Part shown: one piece after another, positions 19,201-25,889 of the stretch
Numbering within the stretch: position 1 is the stretch's first letter
How the letters are laid out: every line of letters starts with the position of its first letter
From: a virus
DNA length: 25,889 nt
Strand: one strand, 5' to 3'
IMG/VR virus record: IMGVR_UViG_3300025771_002300
Coordinates: 1 to 25,889 of that record
Program-made: the position numbers and the translations under genes
The notes under the pieces: model-generated
What the model was told of the DNA's origin: nothing
The model's database searches: none
What the model saw: only the letters and a program-made list of their open reading frames with translations

Positions 19201-20340
19201 ATGAGCAATCTGTGGGTAGACACTGATGACTTAGGTGTCTATGCGGATTCTGATTACGCTTACGAGGCGGTAAAGACTGCTTCTTACCTCCTCTGGGCCA
19301 TGTCGGGCCGCAAGTTTTCGGGGACAACCCGAGTTACGGAGCGTTACGTCTCTGCCTACGACCCCTACCTCCGCTCCGGGTCTTCTCGCCTCACCTACAC
19401 GCCGCAACTTATTGATGGTCAGGTTGAGAACGTTGCTTCCGGAGGCTTCGGTCGTTACTCCAATAGAGATTTCCTTGGAGATGGAACGAATGCTCTAACT
19501 CGGGTTCGTCTCCGGGGTCGTAAGGTCGTCAAGATTCACGCTCTCCGTGACCAAGACGGCAACGTCATCGACCCCGATACTTACTACCTTGCCGACCACT
19601 CAACGGTCTACGGCACTTCTAACGCTAGCTGGAGTGCGACAAACGTAGAGGTGACCTACACCTATGGAACACCTCCACCCACAGCCGGTAAGGCTGCTGC
19701 AAGGCTTCTAGCGACCGAACTAGTCAAGCTTTACGAAGGTGACGAAGAGTGCGGTCTGCCTCAGCGTGTGACATCTGTGGTTCGCCAAGGTGTTACATAT
19801 ACCATTCTCGACAACCAAGACTTTGTTGATGAGTTGCGTACAGGAATGTACGCCGTTGACCTCTTCCTCAAGACAGCCAACCCAGACAAGGCTCGTGCTC
19901 GCTCCCGAGTCTTTAGCCCCGACCAGCCTCGTGCTCGTCGCATTCAGGGTGAGAGCCCCGTTTTCGAACTCAGTGCCTACGACCTCTACTTCAACACCGA
20001 GGGCGGCACCAACGTCTACTACCTCAATGAGTTTGGTGGAGACTTCTTGCTCAACGATTCTGCGTGGGATGTCTACGCAGTCATCTCCAGCTACAACAAC
20101 TCCAAAACTTTGACACTTGAAGGAGCTGCTGACCTAGACAGAACAGAAGAAACTATTCGACTAAGCGCAAGTTATTCGGACCTTCTTTCTGTTCTTGGAC
20201 CCCGTGACCCCGGAATCTTGGACTTGTATGCAACTCGTCCAAGTCTTGGCAATCCTGCGGTCAACGAGGTAATCCACATGCTGACCAGCAACGTGGTTTA
20301 CCAACTCGGTGACAGGGTTACACCGATTGCAATTGTGTAA
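19201..20340 (+). CDS. Head-to-tail adaptor with C-terminal extension
   Basis: 379 residues. ATG 19201, with a purine-rich AGAGAGG site at 19185-19191. The first 240 residues match the actinophage adaptor (connector) pattern: DSDYAYEAVKTASYLLWAMSGRKF, a beta region, then AAARLLATELVKLYEGDE, CGLPQRVTSVVRQGVTYTIL, ELRTGMYAVDLFLKTANP and SRVFSPDQPR. Such proteins dock on the portal ring. About residues 245-379 form an extra domain (FELSAYDLYFNTEGG, then FLLNDSAWDVYAVISSY, ending VYQLGDRVTPIAIV) that I do not recognise and that standard adaptors lack. It may contact the tail or decorate the neck; this is inference. Confidence 0.82.
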   Translation: MSNLWVDTDDLGVYADSDYAYEAVKTASYLLWAMSGRKFSGTTRVTERYVSAYDPYLRSGSSRLTYTPQLIDGQVENVASGGFGRYSNRDFLGDGTNALTRVRLRGRKVVKIHALRDQDGNVIDPDTYYLADHSTVYGTSNASWSATNVEVTYTYGTPPPTAGKAAARLLATELVKLYEGDEECGLPQRVTSVVRQGVTYTILDNQDFVDELRTGMYAVDLFLKTANPDKARARSRVFSPDQPRARRIQGESPVFELSAYDLYFNTEGGTNVYYLNEFGGDFLLNDSAWDVYAVISSYNNSKTLTLEGAADLDRTEETIRLSASYSDLLSVLGPRDPGILDLYATRPSLGNPAVNEVIHMLTSNVVYQLGDRVTPIAIV

Positions 20341-20364
20341 TAAAGACGAGAGGAACTAAAAGAC

Positions 20365-20874
20365 ATGGCAACGTTCGCTGATGTATCAGGCGTAGACGAT
20401 GGGGCAAAGAACCTCGCTACGTTTCTTCAGGATGTTCTAGACCGAGTTGTCAACACTTACGACTCCTACTCCATGCCGCTTCCTTCAAAGCGGTACTGGA
20501 ACCTTGCCCCGCCTGCGGTTGATTGCGAACAGCTAGTTGTCTCTCTTATTCAGATGTACATTGGCGCTCCCGGCGATGAAGCCACAGAGCCTCGCCGTTG
20601 CCACGACCCCCGTAGCGCAACACTCAACATCACGGTTTCTCGTGCCGTCCCCATTGTTGGACAGAACGGTCAGCCCCCAAGCGCAGAAAACATCGAAAAA
20701 GGCGCAACAGTCTCCGCTTACGACGCATGGATTTTGATGGAAAGCGTTCAGCAGTTTGATTCATGGGCCGGTAATGGGGCATTTGGTTTGGGAGTTATTG
20801 CCACGGTTGATGTTGAGGGCCCAGAAGGCGGATTCCAAAACACTCGAATGACCATCACAATGGCGGTTCCGTAA
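20365..20874 (+). CDS. Tail terminator-like protein
   Basis: 169 residues. ATG 20365, with GAGAGGA at 20348-20354. It begins with a helix (DGAKNLATFLQDVLDRVV), then PLPSKRYWNLAPPAVDCEQLVVSLIQMYIG, RRCHDPRSATLNITVSRAVP and a final pair of strands (GVIATVDVEGPEGG, MTITMAVP). This order matches actinophage proteins of the neck region usually assigned as tail terminator. It would cap the tail tube and join it to the head. It ends where the gp10-like gene begins (overlap of one base), so the two are translationally coupled. A head-tail stopper role is the main alternative. Confidence 0.65.
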   Translation: MATFADVSGVDDGAKNLATFLQDVLDRVVNTYDSYSMPLPSKRYWNLAPPAVDCEQLVVSLIQMYIGAPGDEATEPRRCHDPRSATLNITVSRAVPIVGQNGQPPSAENIEKGATVSAYDAWILMESVQQFDSWAGNGAFGLGVIATVDVEGPEGGFQNTRMTITMAVP

Positions 20875-21260
20875 TGGGAAACGTAATTTTTTATGAACCA
20901 GCTCTAGACCGATTTCTTCGTCAACCCGGTGGAACAGTCGGGCGGTTTTTAAAGAGAAAAGGTTTGCTTGTTAAAGCAGCCGCAAAGCGTCAAGTTGGCG
21001 TGCAGACAGGGGCTTTGAGAGCCTCCATCCACATGCGTCACTTCCGTGACCCCCGGGGTCAGTATGTAAAAATCGGGTCTTCCTTGCCCTACGCAAGGAT
21101 GCACCACGAGGGGACTCGGCCTCACCTTATTAGGCCGACTAACCCGGGTGGTGTTCTGAGGTTCCAAACTAAGGGACAACTAGTGATTACACACCTAGTC
21201 CGGCACCCCGGAACTAAGCCAAATCGCTACCTTAGTGACAACCTCAGATTGATAAAATAA
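20874..21260 (+). CDS. HK97 gp10-like neck protein
   Basis: 128 residues, basic. ATG 20874 overlaps the preceding stop by one base (TAATG); there is no clear ribosome binding site, so coupling is likely. The pattern AAKRQVGVQTGALRASIHM, then KIGSSLPYARMHHEGTRPHLI and a C-terminal RYLSDNLRLI is typical of the HK97 gp10-like family, small neck or tail-completion proteins. It lies between the terminator-like gene and the tail chaperones, the usual place for this family. Confidence 0.8.
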   Translation: MGNVIFYEPALDRFLRQPGGTVGRFLKRKGLLVKAAAKRQVGVQTGALRASIHMRHFRDPRGQYVKIGSSLPYARMHHEGTRPHLIRPTNPGGVLRFQTKGQLVITHLVRHPGTKPNRYLSDNLRLIK

Positions 21261-21272
21261 CAAAGAAAAAAT

Positions 21273-21298
21273 GAGCTTTTACAAACCCGTAAATGCTC
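21273..21298. other. Hairpin before the tail chaperone genes
   Basis: GAGCTTTTAC (21273-21282) and GTAAATGCTC (21289-21298) pair at nine of ten positions around an AAACCC loop. On the - strand the stem is followed by a run of T (complement of AAAAAA at 21266-21272), which is terminator-like; on the + strand there is no T run. No minus-strand gene is seen, so its role is uncertain. Confidence 0.4.
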
Positions 21299-21321
21299 AA
21301 CGACACAGATAAGGAAGAAAG

Positions 21322-21678
21322 ATGACAAACCGATTCAAGGACTTCGGTGCCGGAGGAGACGGTGTTAATAAAGACCCGCTCTCTTTCAAGCTATATGACG
21401 AAGAGTTCCACTGTCGCCCAGCTATCCAAGGAAAGGTTCTTTTGGACATGGTTTCTGGTGCAGAAGAAGGGGAGCTTGGTTCAGGTGCAGCAAAGGTCAT
21501 TAATGACTTTTTCTCCACCGTCTTGCTTGATGAGAGCTACGAGCGTTTTGACACTCTTCTTCAGGACCCAGAAAAGATTGTCACGGTTGAGACCCTTGGT
21601 GAAATCACCGCATGGCTCGTGGAGGAGTACACGGGCCGCCCTACGCAGCAGCCAGAGCCTTCCTTGAGTGGGCAATAG
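21322..21678 (+). CDS. Tail assembly chaperone, upstream frame (gpG-like)
   Basis: 118 residues. ATG 21322, with AAGGAAG at 21311-21317. A short acidic protein: FKLYDEEFHCRPAIQGKVLLDMV, a central helix (SGAAKVINDFFSTVLLDESYERF), then ETLGEITAWLVEEYTGRPTQ and a Pro/Ser tail. This is the usual form of the first tail assembly chaperone of siphophages, with the EYTGRPTQ part overlapping the frameshift region. It lies two genes before the tape measure protein, whose folding it would assist together with the longer frameshift product. Confidence 0.88.
   Translation: MTNRFKDFGAGGDGVNKDPLSFKLYDEEFHCRPAIQGKVLLDMVSGAEEGELGSGAAKVINDFFSTVLLDESYERFDTLLQDPEKIVTVETLGEITAWLVEEYTGRPTQQPEPSLSGQ
21603..21678 (+). 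other. Probable -1 ribosomal frameshift region
   Basis: The downstream frame is open only from 21603 (TGA at 21600-21602), and the upstream frame stops at 21676-21678, so a -1 shift must happen between these. Best candidates are a slip of GGC to GGG at 21633-21636 or of CCT to CCC at 21639-21642, both in the CGGGCCGCCCT stretch. There is no canonical AAA-AAA or GGGAAA-type heptamer. The ATG at 21612 has no ribosome binding site. Confidence 0.65.
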
Positions 21679-22088
21679 ACCTCTGGCCTTTTGTAAACGG
21701 TAAAGCCCTTATGAGCGGACTGAGATTGATGGAAATGGAGGCAGAAGAGATGACAGATGTCTTGCACTATCTGTTTGAAGACGACCTCCTACATTCCACT
21801 CCAGAGCAAGCCGAAGCTCAGTCTCGGTCTAGGACCGTGGTCTACGAGTCCCTTTATGGGAGGGCTTACAAGTACAAGATGAAGGGAACTTCTGGCTCTG
21901 GTAGCGGCAATTACCAGACATACGCAGACGGTTCTCATGTTCCATCTGATGGGTTCTATGGCGGTCAAGATGTGGATGAGTTTGACCCCACAGCGCAGAT
22001 GGTTTCCAAACCCTACGTACCACCAACAGAGTTCAACCCCGAAAGTCCTCTGCCATTCGGTAGAGACCTAGACGCACCGCTTAATTAA
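21612..22088 (+). CDS. Tail assembly chaperone, downstream frame (made by -1 frameshift from 21322)
   Basis: The frame runs to 22088. The ATG at 21612 lacks a ribosome binding site, so the likely product is a fusion with the upstream chaperone, about 255 residues in all (21322 to 22088 joined by a -1 slip). The frame begins with the pattern AAARAFLEWAIDLWPFVNG, a helix rich in Met and Glu (RLMEMEAEEMTDVLHYLFEDDL), then a Tyr- and Gly-rich low-complexity tail (YESLYGRAYKYKMKG, GSGSGNYQTYADG). This is the standard two-frame chaperone arrangement of siphophages, placed directly before the tape measure. Confidence 0.85.
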   Translation: MARGGVHGPPYAAARAFLEWAIDLWPFVNGKALMSGLRLMEMEAEEMTDVLHYLFEDDLLHSTPEQAEAQSRSRTVVYESLYGRAYKYKMKGTSGSGSGNYQTYADGSHVPSDGFYGGQDVDEFDPTAQMVSKPYVPPTEFNPESPLPFGRDLDAPLN

Positions 22089-22113
22089 GACTTAGACAGG
22101 AGGTGATGGCACA

Positions 22114-25100
22114 GTGGCAGTTGTAGGTGAAGCGCATGTAATTGTTCGTGCCATCACCAACCGTGTAAAGCCGGACATTGAGCGTGCGTTCTCTGGTATT
22201 GACCGAATCGGAGAGCGTGAGGGAGCAAGAATCTCTGACGCCTTCGACCGGGGGTTGAACTCTGGCGGTGGCGGTAGGGGAAGAATCTTCGGAGGCAAGT
22301 TTGCTGATGAAGCAGAGGCCGCTCGAAGAAAGTTCCAAAGACTTGTTCAAGTTGGTTACTTCCTCGGACCAATCATTACCGGTCTTGTTGGGGCAATCGG
22401 CTCTTTAGGTGCTGGTCTTGTAACTCTCTCTACGATTCTCAGTAGAGCGACCCCAGCGGCTATTGCTTTGGGTGGAGCCCTTGCGGCCCTAGCTCAGGGT
22501 GCTCTCACTGCTGTTCTGGCTTTTGGTGGAGTCGGGAAAGCCATTTCTGCGGGAAATAAAGCAACTGCATCTGGTGTAAACAACGCAAGAGCGCTAGAGA
22601 GGGCTCAAAAACGTCTTGCTGAGGCTATAAAAGCTAAAGAAGATTTTGAAGCTGAAATCACTGACAGAAACATCGAGCGTCAGCGAAGACTTCAAGATGT
22701 AAATGATGCTCTTGCCGATGCGCAGATTAATCTTCAAAGAGTTGGCAGGAACTACCTGAGAGCGCAGAAGAGAAGTCTTGATGCGCAGGAAGCTGTTACA
22801 AAGGCCAGAGAAGACGCTAAAGAGGCAATTCAACAGCTTCGATTTGAACTTGAGGGCGGTGCTATTTCGGAGAAGAAAGCACGCCTTGAGTTTGAAAAGG
22901 CTCGTGACTCTCTCCAGCGTGTTCAGGACCTCCCACCAAACTCTCGTGCTCGGCAGGAGGCAGAACTTGCTTTTGCCGAAGCAGAGCTCAACTTACGCAA
23001 GGCCATTGACCGCAACCAAGACCTTAAGAAAGAAGAAGCTGCTGCCACAAAAGCAGGAGTAGAAGGCTCTAAAGCTGTCAGGGATGCTTCATACGCAGCT
23101 GCTGAAGCTAAGCAGGCAGAAGAAGACGCTCTTGTTGACCTGTCTAGAGAGCAGCGAGACTTTGAAAAGCTCACTATTGATACTGCTAAAGCACGTAAAG
23201 AGCTTTCGTATGGAGAGTTCAAGAAGCAGATTAAGGAAGAGCGCCAAGAGCTTAAAGATGCTATTAAAGAGGCCAGAAAAGACCTAGAAGACCTAAAGAA
23301 AAATGCCGGTGGTGCTGCCTCTGCTTACCAAAAAGCCCTGCAAGAGCTGTCCCCTGAGGCCCGCAAATTTGTTGAGTTTATTGTTGAAAATAGGAAAGAG
23401 TTCCAAAAACTTCGAGATGCTGCAGCAAGAGGACTATTCCCCGGGCTAGAGGTAGCAATTCAAAAGCTTATAGACAAACTCTTCCCCGTTCTAATCCCCC
23501 TTCTAGAGGGAACCGGCGGTGCACTAGCTAATGTTGCCAACAAGATTGCAGATGTTGTTACAGAAGAGTCAAACCTTGAGCAGCTTGAGAGAGTTTGGAA
23601 GACCGGAGACAAGCTCATTGAGAACTTCGGCGGGGCTATTGCAAACCTTATTGACCTGTTCTTAACTCTTCTCGACGCAGGTCGTCCAGTTATCGAAGAG
23701 TTTGGTCAGTGGATTGAGGACCTAACTGGCGGCTGGGCTAAAGATGCTGAAGGAAACTTCAGCACTATTCAAACAAGAATGGAAGAAGCCGCAACTATTG
23801 TTAAGCGGCTAGCCGGAATTTTTGGAACGCTGTTTGACGCTTTCGGGTCTATCGGAGAGTCTGTCGTAAATGGTGGAGCCCTAGACCGACTACTTACTTA
23901 CTTCGAAGAAGCATCAAGCGATTTTGCCACCCTCATGGAAAACATGAATGGTGATGGCTCTCTGGGTGAATACTTCCTCAAGGCAACAGAGAATGCCACC
24001 AAGGTTTTGGACCTCTTGGGCAACATTATTGGTGAGATTCTTAAACTTGGTGCAGGAGATGGTGTAGGAAGTTTCATTGACAGTCTCAATGAGGCAGTTG
24101 ACATCTTTGGTGAGATTGGTGCAGAAATTGATGGTGCACTGCCAGCTTTCGGAGAGTTCATCGTTGAGTTTGCCAAAGTTATTAAGACATTCACTGAAAG
24201 CGGTTCTATCCAAACCTTCTTCGAGATTTTGACTGGCGGTCTAGAGGTAGTCAATAAAGTCTTTGGAAACGAGACAGTCAAAAAAATCTTCTTGTTTGTT
24301 GCTCCTATTTTTGCTGCTACTCGTGCTTTTGCCCTATTCGGTAAGGTCGGATTCTTTGCTTTCAAGGTCTTTGCTGGTGGAATTTTATTCCCCCTGAGAG
24401 CAATGGAAAAGCTAACAACTGCTCTTCTAAAAGTCCCCGGTGCTGGCGGAAGACTTGTTGGGAAATTCAAAGCGTTTGGCAGTGCATTTAAAGGGGCAGC
24501 AGCTTCAATCCTAAAACCAATTGCAAAAGTATTGGGTAAGCTTAAGGGCTTCTTTGCAAAAATTTTGACCATTGTGGGTAAGTTCCTCCTTACCCTTGGC
24601 AGGCTCTTGATGGCTAACCCGTGGATTTTGCTTATCGTTGCTTTGATTGCCATTGTCACGTTAGTTGTTATGAATTGGGACAAGATTAAGGAAATCGTTG
24701 GCAACGCAATGGCGTGGATTTCTGAAAAAGTCTCGGCGGTGTGGAACGCAATCGTAGAATTCTTCAAAACTGTTGGTGGAAAAATTATTGGTGCAATTGG
24801 CGACTTTGCTACGTCAGTTCTCGAATTCATCAATAAATACCACCCAATTATGGTGATATGGAGACTTATCTCTGAAAACTGGGAAGCGATTAAAACGTGG
24901 TTTGTTGAACTGCCCGGAAAAGTTTTAGATTTTATTAAAGAATTCGGGGGTAAAGTCCTAGAGTTTATTAATAAGTATCACCCGGTTATGATTTTGTGGC
25001 GTCTCATTACAGAAAACTGGGACAAGATTAAGGGCTGGTTTACTAGCCTACCCGGAAGAGTGAAGGACGCAATTGTCGGCCTTTCTACCAAAGTTGCTGA

Positions 25101-25683
25101 ATTTATTAGGAAGTACCACCCAATCCTCATTTTGTGGAACAAAGCAAAAGAGCTCTGGCCCACTGTTTATCAGTTCTTCAAGGACAAGCTTGATGCTTTG
25201 ATTGGCTTCTTCCGTGGACTACCTCAAAGGTTTAAAAATGCAGCAAGCGGGTTGTGGGACTTCCTGAAAGACGGCTTTGTTGGAATCCTGAACAAGATGA
25301 TTACTGCTTGGAACAACTTCAGCTTGAGACTAGAAGTTCCAAGCAACGCAGTAACAGACTTCTTCAGAATTGGTGGTAAAGGTTTCACCATCAACACCCC
25401 CGATATTCCGCCAATTAACTTGGCATCTGGTGGTGTCGTCTACCCCCGCCCCGGTGGCACGCTCGCCCGCATCGCTGAGGCAGGTCGTCCAGAGCGTGTC
25501 GAACCTCTTGATGAGAATGGTCTATCTAAGAGGGATAAAGCCCTTGTTATGGCTCTTGCTGGTGGAGGCGGACCCGGGGGAACAACAATCAATGTCTACC
25601 CGTCTGAAGGCATGAACGAGCGTGAACTAGCCAAGAAGGTTTCCACCGAGCTCGCCTCAATGATGCGAAGGGGTGCTGCGTAA
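22114..25683 (+). CDS. Tape measure protein
   Basis: 1,189 residues. GTG 22114 is chosen because AGGAGGTGA (22098-22106) lies seven bases upstream; nearby ATG and GTG triplets are in other frames. Order: a hydrophobic Ala/Gly-rich region (about 79-145), a long coiled coil (about 155-420, rich in Lys/Glu/Ala), helices with LIDKLFPVLIPLLEG, a hydrophobic segment WILLIVALIAIVTLVVM (about 837-853), a 46-residue tandem repeat (about 900-1015), and the actinophage tape-measure end (GGTLARIAEAGRPERVEPL). It sets tail length and helps DNA entry. The stop overlaps the next start by one base. Confidence 0.93.
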   Translation: MAVVGEAHVIVRAITNRVKPDIERAFSGIDRIGEREGARISDAFDRGLNSGGGGRGRIFGGKFADEAEAARRKFQRLVQVGYFLGPIITGLVGAIGSLGAGLVTLSTILSRATPAAIALGGALAALAQGALTAVLAFGGVGKAISAGNKATASGVNNARALERAQKRLAEAIKAKEDFEAEITDRNIERQRRLQDVNDALADAQINLQRVGRNYLRAQKRSLDAQEAVTKAREDAKEAIQQLRFELEGGAISEKKARLEFEKARDSLQRVQDLPPNSRARQEAELAFAEAELNLRKAIDRNQDLKKEEAAATKAGVEGSKAVRDASYAAAEAKQAEEDALVDLSREQRDFEKLTIDTAKARKELSYGEFKKQIKEERQELKDAIKEARKDLEDLKKNAGGAASAYQKALQELSPEARKFVEFIVENRKEFQKLRDAAARGLFPGLEVAIQKLIDKLFPVLIPLLEGTGGALANVANKIADVVTEESNLEQLERVWKTGDKLIENFGGAIANLIDLFLTLLDAGRPVIEEFGQWIEDLTGGWAKDAEGNFSTIQTRMEEAATIVKRLAGIFGTLFDAFGSIGESVVNGGALDRLLTYFEEASSDFATLMENMNGDGSLGEYFLKATENATKVLDLLGNIIGEILKLGAGDGVGSFIDSLNEAVDIFGEIGAEIDGALPAFGEFIVEFAKVIKTFTESGSIQTFFEILTGGLEVVNKVFGNETVKKIFLFVAPIFAATRAFALFGKVGFFAFKVFAGGILFPLRAMEKLTTALLKVPGAGGRLVGKFKAFGSAFKGAAASILKPIAKVLGKLKGFFAKILTIVGKFLLTLGRLLMANPWILLIVALIAIVTLVVMNWDKIKEIVGNAMAWISEKVSAVWNAIVEFFKTVGGKIIGAIGDFATSVLEFINKYHPIMVIWRLISENWEAIKTWFVELPGKVLDFIKEFGGKVLEFINKYHPVMILWRLITENWDKIKGWFTSLPGRVKDAIVGLSTKVAEFIRKYHPILILWNKAKELWPTVYQFFKDKLDALIGFFRGLPQRFKNAASGLWDFLKDGFVGILNKMITAWNNFSLRLEVPSNAVTDFFRIGGKGFTINTPDIPPINLASGGVVYPRPGGTLARIAEAGRPERVEPLDENGLSKRDKALVMALAGGGGPGGTTINVYPSEGMNERELAKKVSTELASMMRRGAA
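24826..25158 (+). repeat. 46-residue tandem repeat in the tape measure protein
   Basis: FINKYHPIMVIWRLISENW starts at 24826, FINKYHPVMILWRLITENW at 24964 and FIRKYHPILILWNKAKELW at 25102. The spacing is 138 bases each time, exactly 46 codons. The third copy is more diverged. Each unit also carries a LPG(K/R)V turn before the next copy. Confidence 0.85.
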
Positions 25684-25889
25684 TGGCAACGCAAGAACAA
25701 GAGAACTATTACGTAGACAAGGGTCTTACTCCGCTTCAGCCTGACCCGATTCAGAAGCTAAAACTTCAGGCAAACATTGTTCTTGGTGACTTTATTTTTA
25801 ACACCATTGACGAGTACGGAGTTGTGTGGGTCATCTCGGACATCGAGGGTTGGTGGCAACACCCAGAACCTGAAATGCCCGACATCCCA
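25683..25889 (+). CDS. Distal tail / minor tail protein, 3' end outside window
   Basis: ATG 25683 overlaps the tape measure stop by one base. All 69 codons to the window end are open. After a short acidic start, the segment FIFNTIDEYGVVWVISDIEGWWQHPEPEMPDIP is the typical opening of actinophage distal tail (Dit-like) proteins. The gene is cut by the window edge. Its position right after the tape measure supports this call. Confidence 0.82.
   Translation, partial: MATQEQENYYVDKGLTPLQPDPIQKLKLQANIVLGDFIFNTIDEYGVVWVISDIEGWWQHPEPEMPDIP

Noticed and set aside
21271-21312. 13-codon frame as a leader peptide gene
   Set aside because: Too short, no clear ribosome binding site, and overlaps the hairpin by chance or design that cannot be told apart.
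23898-24833. Minus-strand open frame of 311 codons
   Set aside because: Lies opposite the tape measure gene; composition is a shadow of helical coding on the + strand.
1-25889. tRNA genes, CRISPR arrays, insertion sequences, integrase or attachment sites
   Set aside because: None was seen. Gaps between genes are short and hold only the hairpins and ribosome binding sites listed.

Overview
This window looks like part of the late structural region of a double-stranded DNA phage of the siphovirus type (long non-contractile tail), or a closely related prophage. The host is probably an actinobacterium. The evidence is the gene content and order (capsid protease, capsid, major tail protein, head-tail adaptor, gp10-like protein, frameshifted tail assembly chaperones, tape measure, distal tail protein), with every gene on the + strand, tight spacing, GTG starts and strong Shine-Dalgarno sites. 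Several proteins match the sequence style of actinobacteriophage families known to me. Host assignment below 'actinobacterial' is not possible from the sequence. Base composition by eye is only moderately GC-rich, lower than in many high-GC actinophages.

Layout. (1) 1-9018: the 3' part of a giant open reading frame (3,005 codons in the window, already open at base 1). It is a mosaic of a capsid-associated motif, duplicated small domains, a DEDDh exonuclease, a Nudix-like domain, a HipA/PI4-kinase-like domain, a WYL-like barrel, KOW-like barrels and a possible ADP-ribosyltransferase-like C-terminus. (2) 9031-9634: two small overlapping acidic genes of unknown function. (3) 9637-14682: a 1,681-residue fusion containing a prohead (capsid maturation) protease, conserved phage domains, a duplicated DUF6582-like domain, and two copies of a motif also present in the giant protein. 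(4) 14683-14850: a leader with several hairpins. (5) 14851-18023: major capsid protein with a very long acidic scaffold-like N-terminus, then a second capsid-like protein. (6) 18064-19113: major tail protein carrying an inserted small beta domain, followed by a strong hairpin. (7) 19201-21260: head-tail adaptor, tail-terminator-like protein and gp10-like protein. (8) 21322-22088: two tail assembly chaperone frames joined by a probable -1 frameshift. (9) 22114-25683: tape measure protein with a 46-residue tandem repeat. (10) 25683-25889: start of a distal tail/minor tail protein cut by the window edge.

How it works together. The protease would mature the procapsid built from the capsid protein, whose acidic N-terminus probably acts as a built-in scaffold. 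The adaptor, terminator and gp10-like proteins join head to tail. The chaperones load the tape measure, around which the major tail protein polymerises. The giant multi-enzyme protein sits just upstream of the protease and shares a sequence signature with it, so a virion-carried cargo that is cleaved or injected is a reasonable hypothesis, but only an inference.

Two genome-wide signals stand out. I found no GATC in the whole 25.9 kb (about 100 expected by chance) and no CGCG, while other 4-base palindromes are present. This is the expected mark of escape from restriction at these sites.
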